From Ilex aquifolium (taxonomy: Eukaryota > Streptophyta > Magnoliopsida > Aquifoliales > Aquifoliaceae): a DNA stretch of 64,000 nucleotides. This document shows positions 1 to 10,777 of the stretch, piece by piece. Location: the NCBI GenBank assembly GCA_951799425.1, contig OX637397.1, positions 39,474,409 through 39,538,408 of the forward strand. Direction: 5' to 3'. Position numbers and translations under genes: made by a program. Position 1 is the first letter of the stretch; each line of letters begins with the position of its first letter. The notes beneath the pieces are model-generated. The model was not told where the DNA came from. It made no database searches and worked only from the letters and a program-made list of their open reading frames with translations.

Positions 1-806
1 TTCATTACAGTTTGACTCATTGTTTAATTTTTTAGTTTTATTTTAATAGATAGTATAATCATATACTAACTATGATTTTTTTATAAAAAATTAGACTTTT
101 ATTTTTGATTTTATTTCAATAAATGACATAATAGAACATGAATTTTAGATGTAAAATTTATGTTCTATTATAAATGACTTAGACCCCTTATTTGATTTTT
201 TAGTTTTATTCCAATAGATAGTATAATTGTATACTAATTACGATTTTTTAAGAAATTTTTTTTTTTAATTTATTTTATTTCAATAATACAATAGAACTTG
301 AATTTTGATTGTAAAATTTAAAATATTTGATATTCTATTTTTAATTGAAATATTTTTTATCTAAATATAATATTTTAAACTTAAGGGATCTAAGTATTAT
401 ATACTTACAAACTTCAGGCGGTCTAAATATAATTTATTAACAGATATATTTACAACAAGGGTCTAAGTGTTACGCATGTACAATCCTCAGGGGGTTTGTG
501 TGTAATATTTTAAATGTTAGGGGGTCTAAGTGATTAAGTAACAAACCTCAAGGGGTCTGAATGTAATTCTCCCCAAAAAAATACTAGAATGCATAATTTC
601 CTAAAACAATCCTGATAATTTGAGCTGCCCATTGAACAGTACTGGTGAATAGTATCTGTGAATAGTTCGCATGAACAGTGCAGTCCAGCTAAGAGAAGCA
701 GTCCAGTTATTTCCAGAAGGAAGAGCCAGCTGAGTCCATAAAGCATTAATAGATACGTGACGTTGGCGTGACATGTTTACATTAATTGCTGGCAAATTTG
801 GATGGT
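1..806. other. AT-rich intergenic DNA
   Basis: No gene is supported here. The stretch is AT-rich with short repeated phrases (variants of 'ggggtctaagtg' near 450-560), probably decayed transposon sequence. Short open frames on the minus strand near 534-795 have no recognisable domain. Confidence 0.6.
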
Positions 807-816
807 TAGACTAGAC

Positions 817-999
817 GAATAATGCTATACTGACCAAATTTTGGGATCAAATTTGGAGCCCAAATGACATGGCAGCTGACTTGGGCTTCTCTATTTGGTG
901 TCATGTCATTTGGGCCCTAATGAATACTCCAAATGACATGCTGCCATGTCATTTGGGTTCCAAATTTGGTCCTATAATTTGGTCAGTGTAGCATTACTC
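817..999. mobile_element. Foldback MITE, Mutator-like
   Basis: Arms of about 55 bp are inverted copies of each other. The left arm begins GAATAATGCTATACTGACC and the complement of the right arm begins GAGTAATGCTACACTGACC; both continue through CAAATTTGG and CCCAAATGACATGG. There is no coding capacity. An imperfect 9-bp direct repeat (TAGACTAGA near 807, TAGACTTAA at 1000) may be the target duplication. The tips resemble those of the element at 58842, which has a perfect 9-bp duplication. Assignment to Mutator is inference. Confidence 0.7.
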
Positions 1000-1092
1000 T
1001 AGACTTAATTGCCACACGTCATAAAGTTTAAGAACTCAATAATTTCGAACCAAATGGAAATAAGGTGCGGACATGAAGGGTATAAAATATAA

Positions 1093-1264
1093 GGAAAATA
1101 CTATGTATCTAAAATCTCTAACTCAAATTTTCATTCCAAATGAAAGGAGACCATTGGATGAGTGGGTCTCATCAACTTTTTTAAATGAGACCCATTAATC
1201 CAACGGTCTCCCTTAATTTGGGATGAAAATTTGAGTTGAAAAATTGAGATACATAGCATTGCTC
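1093..1264. mobile_element. Foldback MITE with perfect 9-bp TSD (Mutator-like)
   Basis: A 172-bp non-coding element with inverted arms of about 70 bp, running from GGAAAATACTATGTATCT to AGATACATAGCATTGCTC. It is flanked on both sides by the perfect 9-bp direct repeat AAAATATAA (1084-1092 and 1265-1273). A 9-bp target duplication with long terminal inverted repeats is typical of Mutator-like elements. The inside can fold into one long hairpin. Confidence 0.8.
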
Positions 1265-1273
1265 AAAATATAA

Positions 1274-1761
1274 TAGCCAATTCAACAATTCAACCTTTTT
1301 AGGTCTTGGCCAATGAAAATGTCATGGACCATCGTGAAGTTTACGTGAAAAAAGAATCTAGTGGGGCTTATGGTCGTTTATCAATGTTAAATAAGGGTCT
1401 CTTTACGCGGGCAACATACACCAATGGGTTATGAAATCAATTTAATGTATTGATTGTGATAACTGCTTTATTGGTTGTGATAACCAAGAACTTGACGCGA
1501 GAGTCAAATTCTTTACGATGCATTTTTTTTTTTTTTTGTTCGTATATCACCTACTATGAATTTAAGTAAAACATATTACACATAAGTGAGTTATTTGCAA
1601 ATATGAGGTGAACACTTTTTCAGTACAATAAAAGAAAAAAATATATATATCGGAGAGAATCTGAATTCTCTGGCTCGCAAAGAAGATAACATTTCAACAA
1701 CCAGCCATTCTTGACAAAAAAAAAAAAAAAAACAACCAGCCATTTAATCAATCAGGACCAA
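1274..1761. other. Intergenic DNA, no gene seen
   Basis: No coding sequence or structured repeat is supported apart from a T-run near 1527 and an A-run near 1717. Confidence 0.6.
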
Positions 1762-2098
1762 TCAGGACTGACCCAGAAAGGTACGGACATTTTGTACATT
1801 TTGTACATTTACAAACACTTAGAGAATAAAAAGTGAAGAAGTTAACATTTCAACAACCAGCCATTTAGTCAAATCTGGACTGACCCACAAAAGTATGGAT
1901 ATTTTACCAATGGGCCTTATTTAGTCAAATCAGGACTGACCCACAAAAGTATGGACATTCTACCAACGGGCCTTATTTAGTCAAATCAGGACTGACCCAC
2001 AAAAATATGGACATTTTAGTGGTTCACAGTTGGTAAAAGGTACAAGACTTAATTTAGACAAATCAGGGCTGACCCACAAAAGTATAGGACCACCAAAC
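1762..2098. repeat. 56-bp minisatellite
   Basis: A tandem array with a period of about 56 bp. The phrase TCAAATC followed by GGACTGACCCACAAAAGTAT starts at about 1869, 1925 and 1981, with more degenerate copies at either end. It ends just before the retrotransposon junction at 2112. The phrase TTCACAGTTGGT occurs both inside the array (about 2022) and at its right edge (about 2104). Confidence 0.8.
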
Positions 2099-2129
2099 AC
2101 TTGTTCACAGTTGGTGGTATCTTAAAAAT

Positions 2130-2917
2130 GCAAATTTGCTATAATTGGGATAGATTATTTCACCAAATGGGTTGAGATGAAACCCTTTACAAAAATTACA
2201 GAGCAAAAGGTCCGAAATCCATAATCTACAAGTTTGGAATACCAAGGTCAATCGTATCACATAATGGGAAGCAGTTTGACAATCTCAAGTTCAAAGAGTT
2301 TTGTGCTGAGCAATGTATAAAGAATTATTTCTCGGCACCAACTCATTCTCAGTCAAATGGGCAAGCAGAAGTAACCATCCGCACTATTAAGACAACTCTT
2401 AAAACAAAGCTCGAAACCCTGAAAGGACGATGAGTGGAACACCTGCCAGAAGTGCTATGGGCTTACAAAACCATAGACAGGTCAGCAACTCAAGAAACAC
2501 CCTTCACCTTGGCTTATGGAACTGAAACAGTGGCTCCTGTGGAAATAGACATCTCATTCCCAAGAACAGAGCTCGCCAACCCCGAGCTAAACGACGAATT
2601 ACTTCTGACCAATCTCGACCTCCTAGAAGAAAAAAGGGACAGAGCCTTGCAACACATCTTGGATTATTAGAGAAAGACAGTAAGATATTACAACAGAAGG
2701 GTCAGACACAGGAGTTTCAAAATAGGAGATATAGTCCTCAAGAGACTCCTCCCTACTGGAAAGGACCCCACTCATGGAAAGCTAAGACTCAATTGGGAGA
2801 GTTCGTATATCATATCCAGAGTAATCAGACTAGGAAATTACGAGCTTCAAATTGAAGAAGGAAAAGTCTTGCCTCATTCTTGGAATGCTGACCATTTGAA
2901 AAGATTTTTTCGGTAAC
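2130..2917 (+). pseudogene. Ty3/gypsy integrase C-terminal remnant
   Basis: This is the tail of the pol polyprotein of element 1. It aligns along its length with 16210-17007 of the complete element. It keeps the end of the integrase core (the second-Asp region SHNGKQFD and the region around the catalytic Glu, QSNGQAEVTIRTIK) and the C-terminal part ending near SWNADHLKRFF. It is broken by a TGA where a Trp is expected (about 2431) and a TAG where a Gln is expected (about 2668), besides the loss of everything upstream. The only sizeable open piece is 2434-2670. It cannot be functional. Confidence 0.85.
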
Positions 2918-2949
2918 CAAGAACTACGCACTTGTAAGATTTCACCACA

Positions 2950-3350
2950 ATAAACAATGAAGTTTCAGCTTGATCGTCACTCTATTACTAGCATAAACAA
3001 ACGATAAGTTCTTCAGCTCATAGACAAATGATGAGCTATTTAGCTCATAAACAAATGATGAGCTCTTCAACTCATTAACAACGATAAGCTCTTTAGCTCA
3101 TAAACAAACGATGAGCTCTTCAATTCATAAACAAGCGATGAGCTCTTCAGCCCATAGATAAAAGATGAACTCTTCAGCTCATAAACAACGATGAGCTCTT
3201 TAGCTCATAAACAAACGATGAGCTCTTTAGCTCATAAATAAAGATAAGCTCCTTAGCTCATAAAATTAATGATGAGCTACTTAGCTCATAAATGCTAAGA
3301 TGAGCTCTTCAGCTCACAAAAAATTAACGATGAGCTCCTCAACTCACAAG
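2950..3350. repeat. GAGCTC hairpin minisatellite, left part
   Basis: Tandem units of about 27 bp of the form gatgagctcttcagctcat followed by aaacaaac. Each unit contains a short inverted repeat (ATGAGCT, CTTC loop, AGCTCAT), so each can form a hairpin. The array lies between the pol stop and the antisense gene, continues at 5238-5340 and was split by the solo LTR. Tandem repeats in the 3' untranslated part are a known trait of Tat and Ogre retrotransposons. Confidence 0.85.
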
Positions 3351-4552
3351 TGACTTGATCCGAAATGTGTACACCCAAGTGCAGACGGTCAAGCTATAGT
3401 AATAATCCGGTTTAAGTTCGGAGTCGAATCCACAGAGAGCTATTGTTGGTGTTTCGAAGTAAGCAGTAGTGGAGACCAAATGATTGTAACCCTTGAGATT
3501 TGAAGTTGTGTGGTGTATGAGATTTCCTGGACAGAATATAAGATTCTTTCCAAGAGAGTTTTTTAGACAAAATATAAGATAAGCTCAAATGTAAAATGTC
3601 ACTCTTTAGTTCGAGGATCTGGACATGTAATTAATCATTCAGTTTATTATACTTGTGCTTGATAACTCAATTAACCCATATGTCAACAACAAGTTAATCA
3701 GAAGATAAATGTGGATTATGAGAATTAAGATCATGGTTCCGATATCTTTTTAGAAGTCTACAAGAATTGTCTGTGCCGAGACTCAACCCGTCTACAAACA
3801 AGCAAATGTTTTTACAAGGCATCCAACCATGACATTAATATTCCATTTCTATTCCTTAAGTGAAGTATGATAATGGTGAAAATTGAAGGGTAGTCATGAA
3901 GATCTAGCCGGGGTACTTGCTTTGAACCGATGAGACTTTCTATGCAAGAGTTATCTATGTTATAGAAAGTGCTCACAGTTAAATAAAGTACCTTAGTTTT
4001 GCTAGATGCAGTCAATCATTCAATAAACAAGTGAAACATAAAACATTTAAACATAAACGAAATGCACATATATAACTTTCGGATGATTTATACATGTCAT
4101 TTACCTCTTACTAAAGAGTGAATGAGAAACTACTCACTCTTCATGGCTTTGGTAAATCTAGAAAAGTGAGTGATGCTCATCCCTCAAAGTAGAGGAGTTA
4201 CAAAGTAAAGCACAATAAGCGAGGAGCCGATCTTCGACGAAGAATAAGTGAATCACGTTCTACCCTTCACGGCTTTGGCAAAGTTCTAGAAAAGTGGAAG
4301 AGTTTCACTCCTCTAAGGGAATAAGGAAGCTTAAGCAATGGAAGCAAATGAAACTAATAATGAAAGTAGAAGAAAGCTAGTCACTTTTAGAGAGTTGATC
4401 CGCAACCAAAAGCTGAACTATCTTCCTTTATGAAAGTAAATATAAACCTAAGTCTAAGACTAAAACAAGCTAAGAAATGTTGATCTAAAACTACCAAAAC
4501 CAAGTCTACCAAAACAAAAACAAGTCTCCCTTTGAAGCTCCCACAATGGGAG

Positions 4553-4561
4553 TATTTATAG
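4553..4561 (-). promoter_or_regulatory. Probable LTR TATA box
   Basis: CTATAAATA on the minus strand, inside the solo LTR and downstream (in that orientation) of the GTTCGAACG repeats. It is the best TATA candidate in the LTR and supports the minus orientation. Confidence 0.5.
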
Positions 4562-4676
4562 GGAAAGAGGGGGAGGCAAGGTAGTGTGGAGGAATAGTAC
4601 AAAGCCTTCAAAGTCCAAGTGAAAGTCCCAATGTCCGGAGAGAAAATCAACCACTCTGCAGCTTGTTTGGGGACAA

Positions 4677-5050
4677 CGTTTGAAGGTTGTCTGGCGTTCG
4701 AACGTTGTGTCTGTCTTTGCTAGATGAGCGTTCGAACGTTGGATGGCGTTCGAACGTTTATTCTGTCTTTGCTTGATGAGCGTTCAAACGCCAGATGAGG
4801 TTTGATCTTCCCACTCAAGTGGCATGTGGTCTTCTGTGAGAGTCATTTCCACACTCTATGTTTAACTTGACGTTGCACTCAACAGCCTTCAATAATTCAG
4901 CAGAATGTTCGAACGTTATTTGGCGTTCGAACGTGGTACTCAAGTACCTTAGTGTTTTCCTTTTTTGCTGCAACACGCCATGTCTCAGCAGCCTGGTCCT
5001 AAAATAATTCAAGGGGACGTTCGAATGTTATTTGGTGTTCGAACGTTTTT
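4677..5050. repeat. Palindromic GTTCGAACG repeats in the LTR
   Basis: At least six copies of the palindromic core CGTTCGAACG or close variants, often paired as gcgttcgaacgtt, spaced irregularly. In the minus orientation they sit upstream of the TATA-like box, where LTR enhancers usually lie. A regulatory role is inference. Confidence 0.65.
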
Positions 5051-5237
5051 GTTTTGTTCCAAGTTTCTCCAATTTTGCTCCAGGGCATGCCAATGTTGCA
5101 TGGGTGTTTGATATTCATTGCCTTTGGACCTTGATTCAATTTATGTCATGAAATGCCATCATTTAAACTCCATCAAAGTATAATTAGTCTTAGAAAGGCA
5201 TATTAAAATGTCGATTTTAATTACTAATCAACAAGTG

Positions 5238-5340
5238 CTAAGATGAGCTATTCAGCTCACAAAAAATTAAAATGAGCTCTTCAGCTTATAAAACGATGAG
5301 CTCTTTAGCTCACTTAACTACAATGAGTTCTTGAAAAAGC
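5238..5340. repeat. GAGCTC hairpin minisatellite, right part
   Basis: Continuation of the 2950-3350 array after the solo LTR: units such as gatgagctctttagctcac. Confidence 0.8.
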
Positions 5341-5556
5341 TAAGTTTCTCAGATTGAAAACAGACCTCATACTTGACAAAAAATAAATTCACTTCCAGAA
5401 GAACAGAGTTCTCCTTGAAGCAAGGGGGCAAGGGGCAGACAATCTTTTCATTTTCAAGAACTAGAAGAAAAAATATAGAAAAAACAATCTTTCATTCAGA
5501 AACAAGAAAAAACTATTACAAAAGACAGGAAATCTTAAAATAGCAGAAGTCCTAAG

Positions 5557-8132
5557 TCATACAGATAGTTCAGTAGTCGCCTCAAGCAGCTCGGGGGCAG
5601 AAGGAACAGCAGGAGGAAGTTCAGGAGGGGCCTCAAAAGAAACAAGAGCTGGAGTATCATCCTCTGCAGGGTCAGCTGGGGGCAAGTTAACCTCAGAAAC
5701 TCCCACCTCTTCGTCAGAAGGAACTAGCCTGGGAGCTTGAGTCTCAGGTTCAGTAGGAACTTCGACCCCATCACCAACAGGGGGCTCCTACCCACCGGGA
5801 ACACCAGAAGTAGAAACCTCAACCTCCTTATTAGCAACTGGTTTTTCTTTCTAGAAGGAAAAATACCCCGCGGCCCAGTTCGTAGCAGATTCATCTTGGA
5901 GCTCTGCAATCTGGGCATCCTTCTTCCGAGCCCTGGCCCTTTCAGCTTTGATCTCCTTCAACAGGGCGACATTGACCTCAGCCAGCATGTTGTACTCGTT
6001 CTTCATGGACTGAAGGGAGTCATAAGCCTCAAAGGCGTCCTTCCGCGCCTGAAACAAGTTGTTGGTCTTAAGCTTGAGCTCATCCTTCGCCTTTTTAGCC
6101 TCAATCTCTAAACCTTTGTTTGCCAAGGCCAGCCCCTTGACTTGGGCCTTCAGGTCATGTACCTGAGCCTTGAGGTCCTCGTTGGTAAAGGTCAAATCTG
6201 TAACCTTGAGCTCGAAGGCCTTCGAGAATTTCTGAGACACCTCAACAGCGCTCTCCAAAGCCCGAACTCTGCTCACCAAGGCACTTACGTGAATGGCCAG
6301 CTAAGAGAAGCAAAAGAAAAAACTAAGGTCAGAAAATACTATCTACTCAAAGCAAAGATAGAGCTTAGAGAACTCAAAGCTTACCGAAGCTGCTCCATAC
6401 AAAACAGTGGTGGAAGAGGTGGACAAAGGCACCATCGAAACCTCTTGGATGTATGACTCAGAGATGATAGACGCAATGGCATCGGTAGTAAGGTTCACGT
6501 TCCTAATAAGTGAACCCTTGCCTTTTTTTCGTCTTTCTTGACGAGCTCTCCACAACCAAACAAGGAACCTTCTTGACAGATCGGGAAGGAAAAGATTCTT
6601 GTAAGAGAGAAGCTATGGCCTCAAGAGCCCCAGCGACCTCTGTCGATGAAGGGGAAGATGAGACCCCAGCTGGTCTAGAGGGCCACACGGAGGGAAGAAG
6701 AGATACCGCTGCAGTCATCTGGGGAAAAAGGGATCCCTTGGGAAGTGAAGACCATTACATACTACACCAACGAAAAGGTCTTCTAAGAAACCGGTGGAGG
6801 TGAAGAGATTTCCTAGGAAGGTGGAGGAGAATATGAGCTTACTCTTGGTATCTTCTGAACAGAGCCTGGGTCTTCCCCAAATCTGACCTCGACCTTGTGC
6901 TTTCGCCAAGTTCTGTCTTTCCTAAATTGGGCCACCTTGAACCTTACAACTTCAGCATCTGGAGCCATCGAGCTTGAACTTGAGAAATCAGAGTAAGCTG
7001 ATTATAAAAGAAAAAAAGAAAGAAAAAACTAGAAATGAAGAAGGAAGAGTCTTACCAGCAGGATCTTCAGCACCAGCCACAGATATTGGAATATGAGTCT
7101 CAACTCTCACTTCGGGAGGACTAAACCCGAACTGAGTAAGCACTGCAGGCCTGAGAAGCTTAGAATACTTCTCTGGTTCACAGCTCTCCAAGCCCAACAG
7201 GATTATCCTATCCTCAATACTGAGATAGGGTTGAATACTTGAAAGTGATAAAAGAAACAGGGTTAGCAAAAGAAAACACCAAGCTATGAGGCTAGACCAG
7301 ACCTTCTCAGAAAGAACTGACCCAAATTATCAGGGGCAGACTAAGCCCGAGGTACGGGGAGTGTATCAACCGCATCCCTAGGATTATACTCTCATTCTTT
7401 CCCAGACACGAAGAAGAAGAGTTTCTTCCATCCCTTGTGGGAGCTCGGGAGCTCGGTAATTAGAACTTGGTTCTTCACCCGTTTGACAATATATAGAAAA
7501 CCATCAGAAGGGGTGACCTTGATGTTAAAGAACTTCATAAGCAAAGGTATTGTAGGGAAACTAAGCTTGTTCTTCTTGAAGAAAACCAGAAGACCCACTA
7601 GAACACCCCAGAAATTGGGGGAAATCTAAGTAGGGCAAACGTTGAAATGTTGAACGACGTTCTTGAGGAAGGGATGCATAGAAAAAAGAAGGCCGTTCTC
7701 GAAAGAAGCCACGAAGAAACAAACTTTCTCTGGGACTATGGTGTCATAACGAATATCCACGTTTGGAGACCAATACTACATACCCCTTGGGAAACCAAAC
7801 CGGGCAGAAAGGATGCTCAGAAAAGGAGGGGTAACCTAGCTAAAATCCACGAGGTCTGAGGCTCTGGGAGCGACCTCTATGTCCCCAGCACTGCCAGAAA
7901 TCCCCACCTCACTCATCTTGAATTTCCTTTTTTGAGACTTCTTGAATATCGGAACAGGAAGGTACAACGGTAGGGAGACCTCTGTCTCCTCCCTAGCATC
8001 AATAGAATCGACACCAGAAAAATTATCTATCTTATCACCCATATCCCCCAGGTCATCCTCTTCTAGTTCAGGAGACTTATCGCCCATGACGAGGGAGACT
8101 GATGAGGCAGTGGCTTCTGAAGAGACGGACAT
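5557..8132 (-). pseudogene. Antisense retrotransposon gene relic (element 1)
   Basis: Reads opposite to pol. It matches the four-exon antisense gene at 19620-22317 in order. Exon 1 is about 8132-7322 (starts MSVSSEATASSVS; later FNVCP and KGWKKLFFF motifs). Exon 2 ends at 7056 with a GTAAG donor. Exon 3 is about 6967-6386 and begins near MAPDAEVVRFK. Exon 4 is about 6303-5557 and encodes a long coiled coil, then an acidic Pro/Glu-rich tail ending LLEATTELSV. Lesions include an in-frame stop after FNVCPT in exon 1 and TAG stops in exon 4 at about 5851 and a little downstream. Function is unknown. The N-terminal part resembles the putative gypsy-type transposon family (Pfam Transposase_28), by eye only. 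Confidence 0.7.
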
Positions 8133-8825
8133 GTATGAGAAAGGAAGATTAAAAGAGGTATAGAGGGGAGGAACGCTAGAAAAGAAGTCCTTGAGGGCCA
8201 AAGGGTCAAGACACCAGCGGCCAAAAATAAAAATGAATAAGGGTCCAAAAAAAGAGAAAGGGAGGACAAGGAACGATCTCGATTCTTAAAATAACAGAAG
8301 CGAAAAGTCCAGAAGTTAAACAACCATCTCGAATTTGAGGGATCTAGAGCGAATGAAAACTTAAAAAGAAGGAAAAGTGCAAAGCGAAAGATGTACCTAG
8401 CTGGAGTCAAGCAACAATCAAAGACCTAAGAGGGATATAAGGAACAGACTAAGCTAGCTCGCAGAATCGTCAGAGTGAATTTGGGAAATTGCCAGCAAAA
8501 CCCTTGATCTCCAGCGAATTGGGGAAGATGAAATCGCGAAGGAAAAGGAAAAGAAAAGAATTTGGAGAGAGAGATGATGAAGAGAGTTCGAAATGATGGA
8601 GAAGGCGGTTTCATCTGATGATGTATTTAAGGCTAGCGTACGACCGAACACGTGGAGCCATAAGATGAGGGATGTGCGCAAGAAATGAGGAAAAAATGAG
8701 TACATGTTCGCCATAACAGTTAAAAAATGTCCCATCGTGCACATCTCAAGGTCGATCCCAGACAACCTCACTCACCCAAGCCAGAGCTCAGTCTCAGCTC
8801 ATATAACTCCGCTTAACCAGGGACT

Positions 8826-8841
8826 TGGGGGGGGGGGCAGC
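8826..8841 (+). other. Polypurine tract of element 1
   Basis: A G-run followed by GCAGC immediately before the 3' LTR. It is in the right place for the plus-strand primer and similar to the ggctggggggcaac tract of the complete element. Confidence 0.7.
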
Positions 8842-9403
8842 TGATGGTACCTTAAATATGCCTAAGGTTGAGCTCAATAATTCGAGTCGTGCTCTCCTAG
8901 GTTGGGAGCTCAGTTCGCTTTAGTCGCCCATAGATCTCGAGCTCCCTGCTTCTGCCTATCAAGGAGAACAACATAGGAGACAACTGGCCTCCGCCAGGCA
9001 CCACTTCGATAGCAACGGTCGCTTATCCAGACATAAGAATCGCAACTGTCCCAGCACTCTCTACAACCGTTGCGGGATAGTAGCAACCGTTACAAGAAAG
9101 AGCAAGGATTACACCAAGGATCAAGCGAAGCTCAGGGCCAATTATAAATAAGGGGCATAACCCCCAATAACACAACAAGCAATTGTAGCCTAACTCAATA
9201 TTTTGTGTAAATCCCCCTTTATCAATATATTTTCCAGGAGCAAGGGACTCTCTTGAGAGTGGATTAGCCGAGCTCCCGAGCTAGTGAACTACTATAAACC
9301 TTCTGTGTGTTAATCCCAGTCCTTTTGTCTAATTCTCAAGAGCCTAGAAGCTCAGACTGAATCATTCAGTGCTCACTAATTCCCCATTTCTACTGCATCA
9401 TCA
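8842..9403 (+). repeat. 3' LTR of element 1
   Basis: A 562-bp LTR, TGATGGTACC to GCATCATCA, preceded by a polypurine tract and followed by ACAGT. A TATA-like ATTATAAATAAGG lies at about 9141-9153. It shares only its tips and short phrases with the 675-bp LTRs of the complete element. Confidence 0.8.
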
Positions 9404-9514
9404 ACAGTCTTAAAATTCCTATTGTTCACACACTACGGAGGAGAACCAGTGTGTTGACATGCTAACGTAGGGAAATGACATAAATTGAGCTATGGAAGGG
9501 AGTTAGCTTAGCTA

Positions 9515-9752
9515 CCATAGGAGGTGAGTCATAAGGGGTAGCTCAAGTGATAACATTGAGAAACTGTAAACCTAGACGTCTTGAGTTCGAATCTTGACAA
9601 CTCCTTTGGGTCAAGTCATGAGGGATTTATTCCTCATGAATATCCTAATTTTGGCGCGGATGGTCTGCCTTTGACCGAATTGAGGAGGAGATTAGTTGAT
9701 GTGCGCTTAAACAGGCCCAGACACTCCTGACCGTTAAACCAAAAAAAAAAAA
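9515..9752 (+). mobile_element. tRNA-derived SINE, copy 1
   Basis: It has a pol III A-box-like segment (TAGCTCAAGTGATAA, about 9540) and a B-box-like segment (GAGTTCGAATC, about 9583), a tRNA-unrelated body containing tcatgagggatttattcctcatga, and an A-rich end at about 9741-9752. It aligns along its length with the copy at 36200-36425. A clear target duplication was not found, so the 5' limit is approximate. Confidence 0.7.
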
Positions 9753-10179
9753 GTGTCTGACATATCAAATTCGAGAATGAATTTCGACAGATTCGAATCC
9801 ATATCTGATTTGAAAACTCAGATCCATTTTGATCCAAGTATTGACATATTTGATTTTTACAATCTATATCTGAATTCATTGACAAGAAAATTCAATCCGA
9901 AAATCTAATTTGATCTCAATGATCATTCAATTTATATGTAGATTATAATCCATTCATTATTGAATCGAGTACTTGTATACTCAAATTCAAAAGATAAAAT
10001 ATGATATAACATATTCAATTCAGTTAAGTGGTTAAACTCTTATCCCATGCCTAACTAATCATAGTTGCATCAAGATCAAAATCCAACCTATTCTAGACCT
10101 ACTTGTTGGGCGTCCCCGGTTATACTCCCATTTCAGATGGACCAAAAAACAAAAATGAAGGAAATTATGAATCGAACAC
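9753..10179. other. Intergenic DNA, no gene seen
   Basis: AT-rich sequence between the SINE and the TIR element. No coding sequence or clear repeat is recognised. Confidence 0.6.
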
Positions 10180-10777
10180 TAATACTCCGTTTGGTACGGT
10201 GAAAAATTGGAAAGATAGATAAAATATCATATTTGGTAAGGAAACAAATATGATGGATAGAAAAGTGGATAAATGAGCTTTCCTTCGAACTCACTAAAAT
10301 CAATCCCTCTAAAATTGGAAGGAAAGTGGATAAAAAGTTAATTATTTGTGTTGAAATATATCTTATTTGTCTATATATCATTTGATATTTATATAATAAA
10401 GTAGAGCTGAGTTTGAATTTTGGAGACAAAAAGAGGTCCAGATCATTTTGAGACAAAACATAAACACATACAACGGACAACGTAATCCCAACATAAAAGA
10501 CGGTTCGGATTTTCTCATAAATATTGATCCAACGGTTTACAGTTAGTACTGAATTTTATTTTTCCGCCCAACAACATTGTCTGACTCACGCCTCTCTCTC
10601 TCTTCAAATTTGGGGATTTTTTTATCTTCTTTCCTTATTATAATATCTCTGTGATCTTTGCTCAGATCATTTTCAAGCTTTTGATCCAACGATGATAATT
10701 GATATCAAAATTTGATTTCTCGCCCATAAGTTACTCAAGAATTTTGGACTCTCCTAACCAAAAGCCAATAAAACTCT

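Larger units (their letters stand above)
3351..5230 (-). mobile_element. Solo LTR, 1880 bp, nested in element 1
   Basis: It begins TGACTTGATCC and ends TTACTAATCA, so it has TG...CA ends, and it is flanked by the 5-bp repeat ACAAG (3346-3350, 5231-5235). Removing it restores the GAGCTC minisatellite (actcacaag joined to tgctaagatgagc). There is no coding region, primer site or second LTR, so it is read as a solo LTR left by LTR-LTR recombination. Minus orientation is inferred from a TATA-like CTATAAATA at 4553-4561 on that strand, with tandem repeats upstream and the conserved-looking end (around 3361-3440) downstream. Confidence 0.85.
2112..9403 (+). mobile_element. Deleted Ty3/gypsy retrotransposon, Tat-type (element 1)
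   Basis: It is flanked by the 5-bp repeat ACAGT (2107-2111 and 9404-9408). The first 20 bp (TGGTGGTATCTTAAAAATGC) match the start of its own 3' LTR at 17 of 20 positions, then the sequence jumps into the integrase. The rest of the 5' LTR, gag, protease, reverse transcriptase and RNase H are missing. What remains is the end of pol, a GAGCTC minisatellite, an antisense gene relic, a G-rich polypurine tract and the 3' LTR. A solo LTR of another family is inserted at 3351-5230. Internal parts are related to the complete element at 10778, but the LTR sequence is clearly different, so this is another subfamily. Confidence 0.8.

Noticed and set aside
2950..3350. CRISPR array
   Set aside because: Units are contiguous degenerate tandem repeats without unique spacers, in a plant retrotransposon.
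5737..6803. Plus-strand open frames across the element 1 antisense gene
   Set aside because: They are shadows of the minus-strand exons, which have homologues in element 2; the plus frames have none.
9530..9610. A tRNA gene
   Set aside because: A and B box phrases are present, but no cloverleaf is formed and the sequence continues into a SINE body with an A-rich end.
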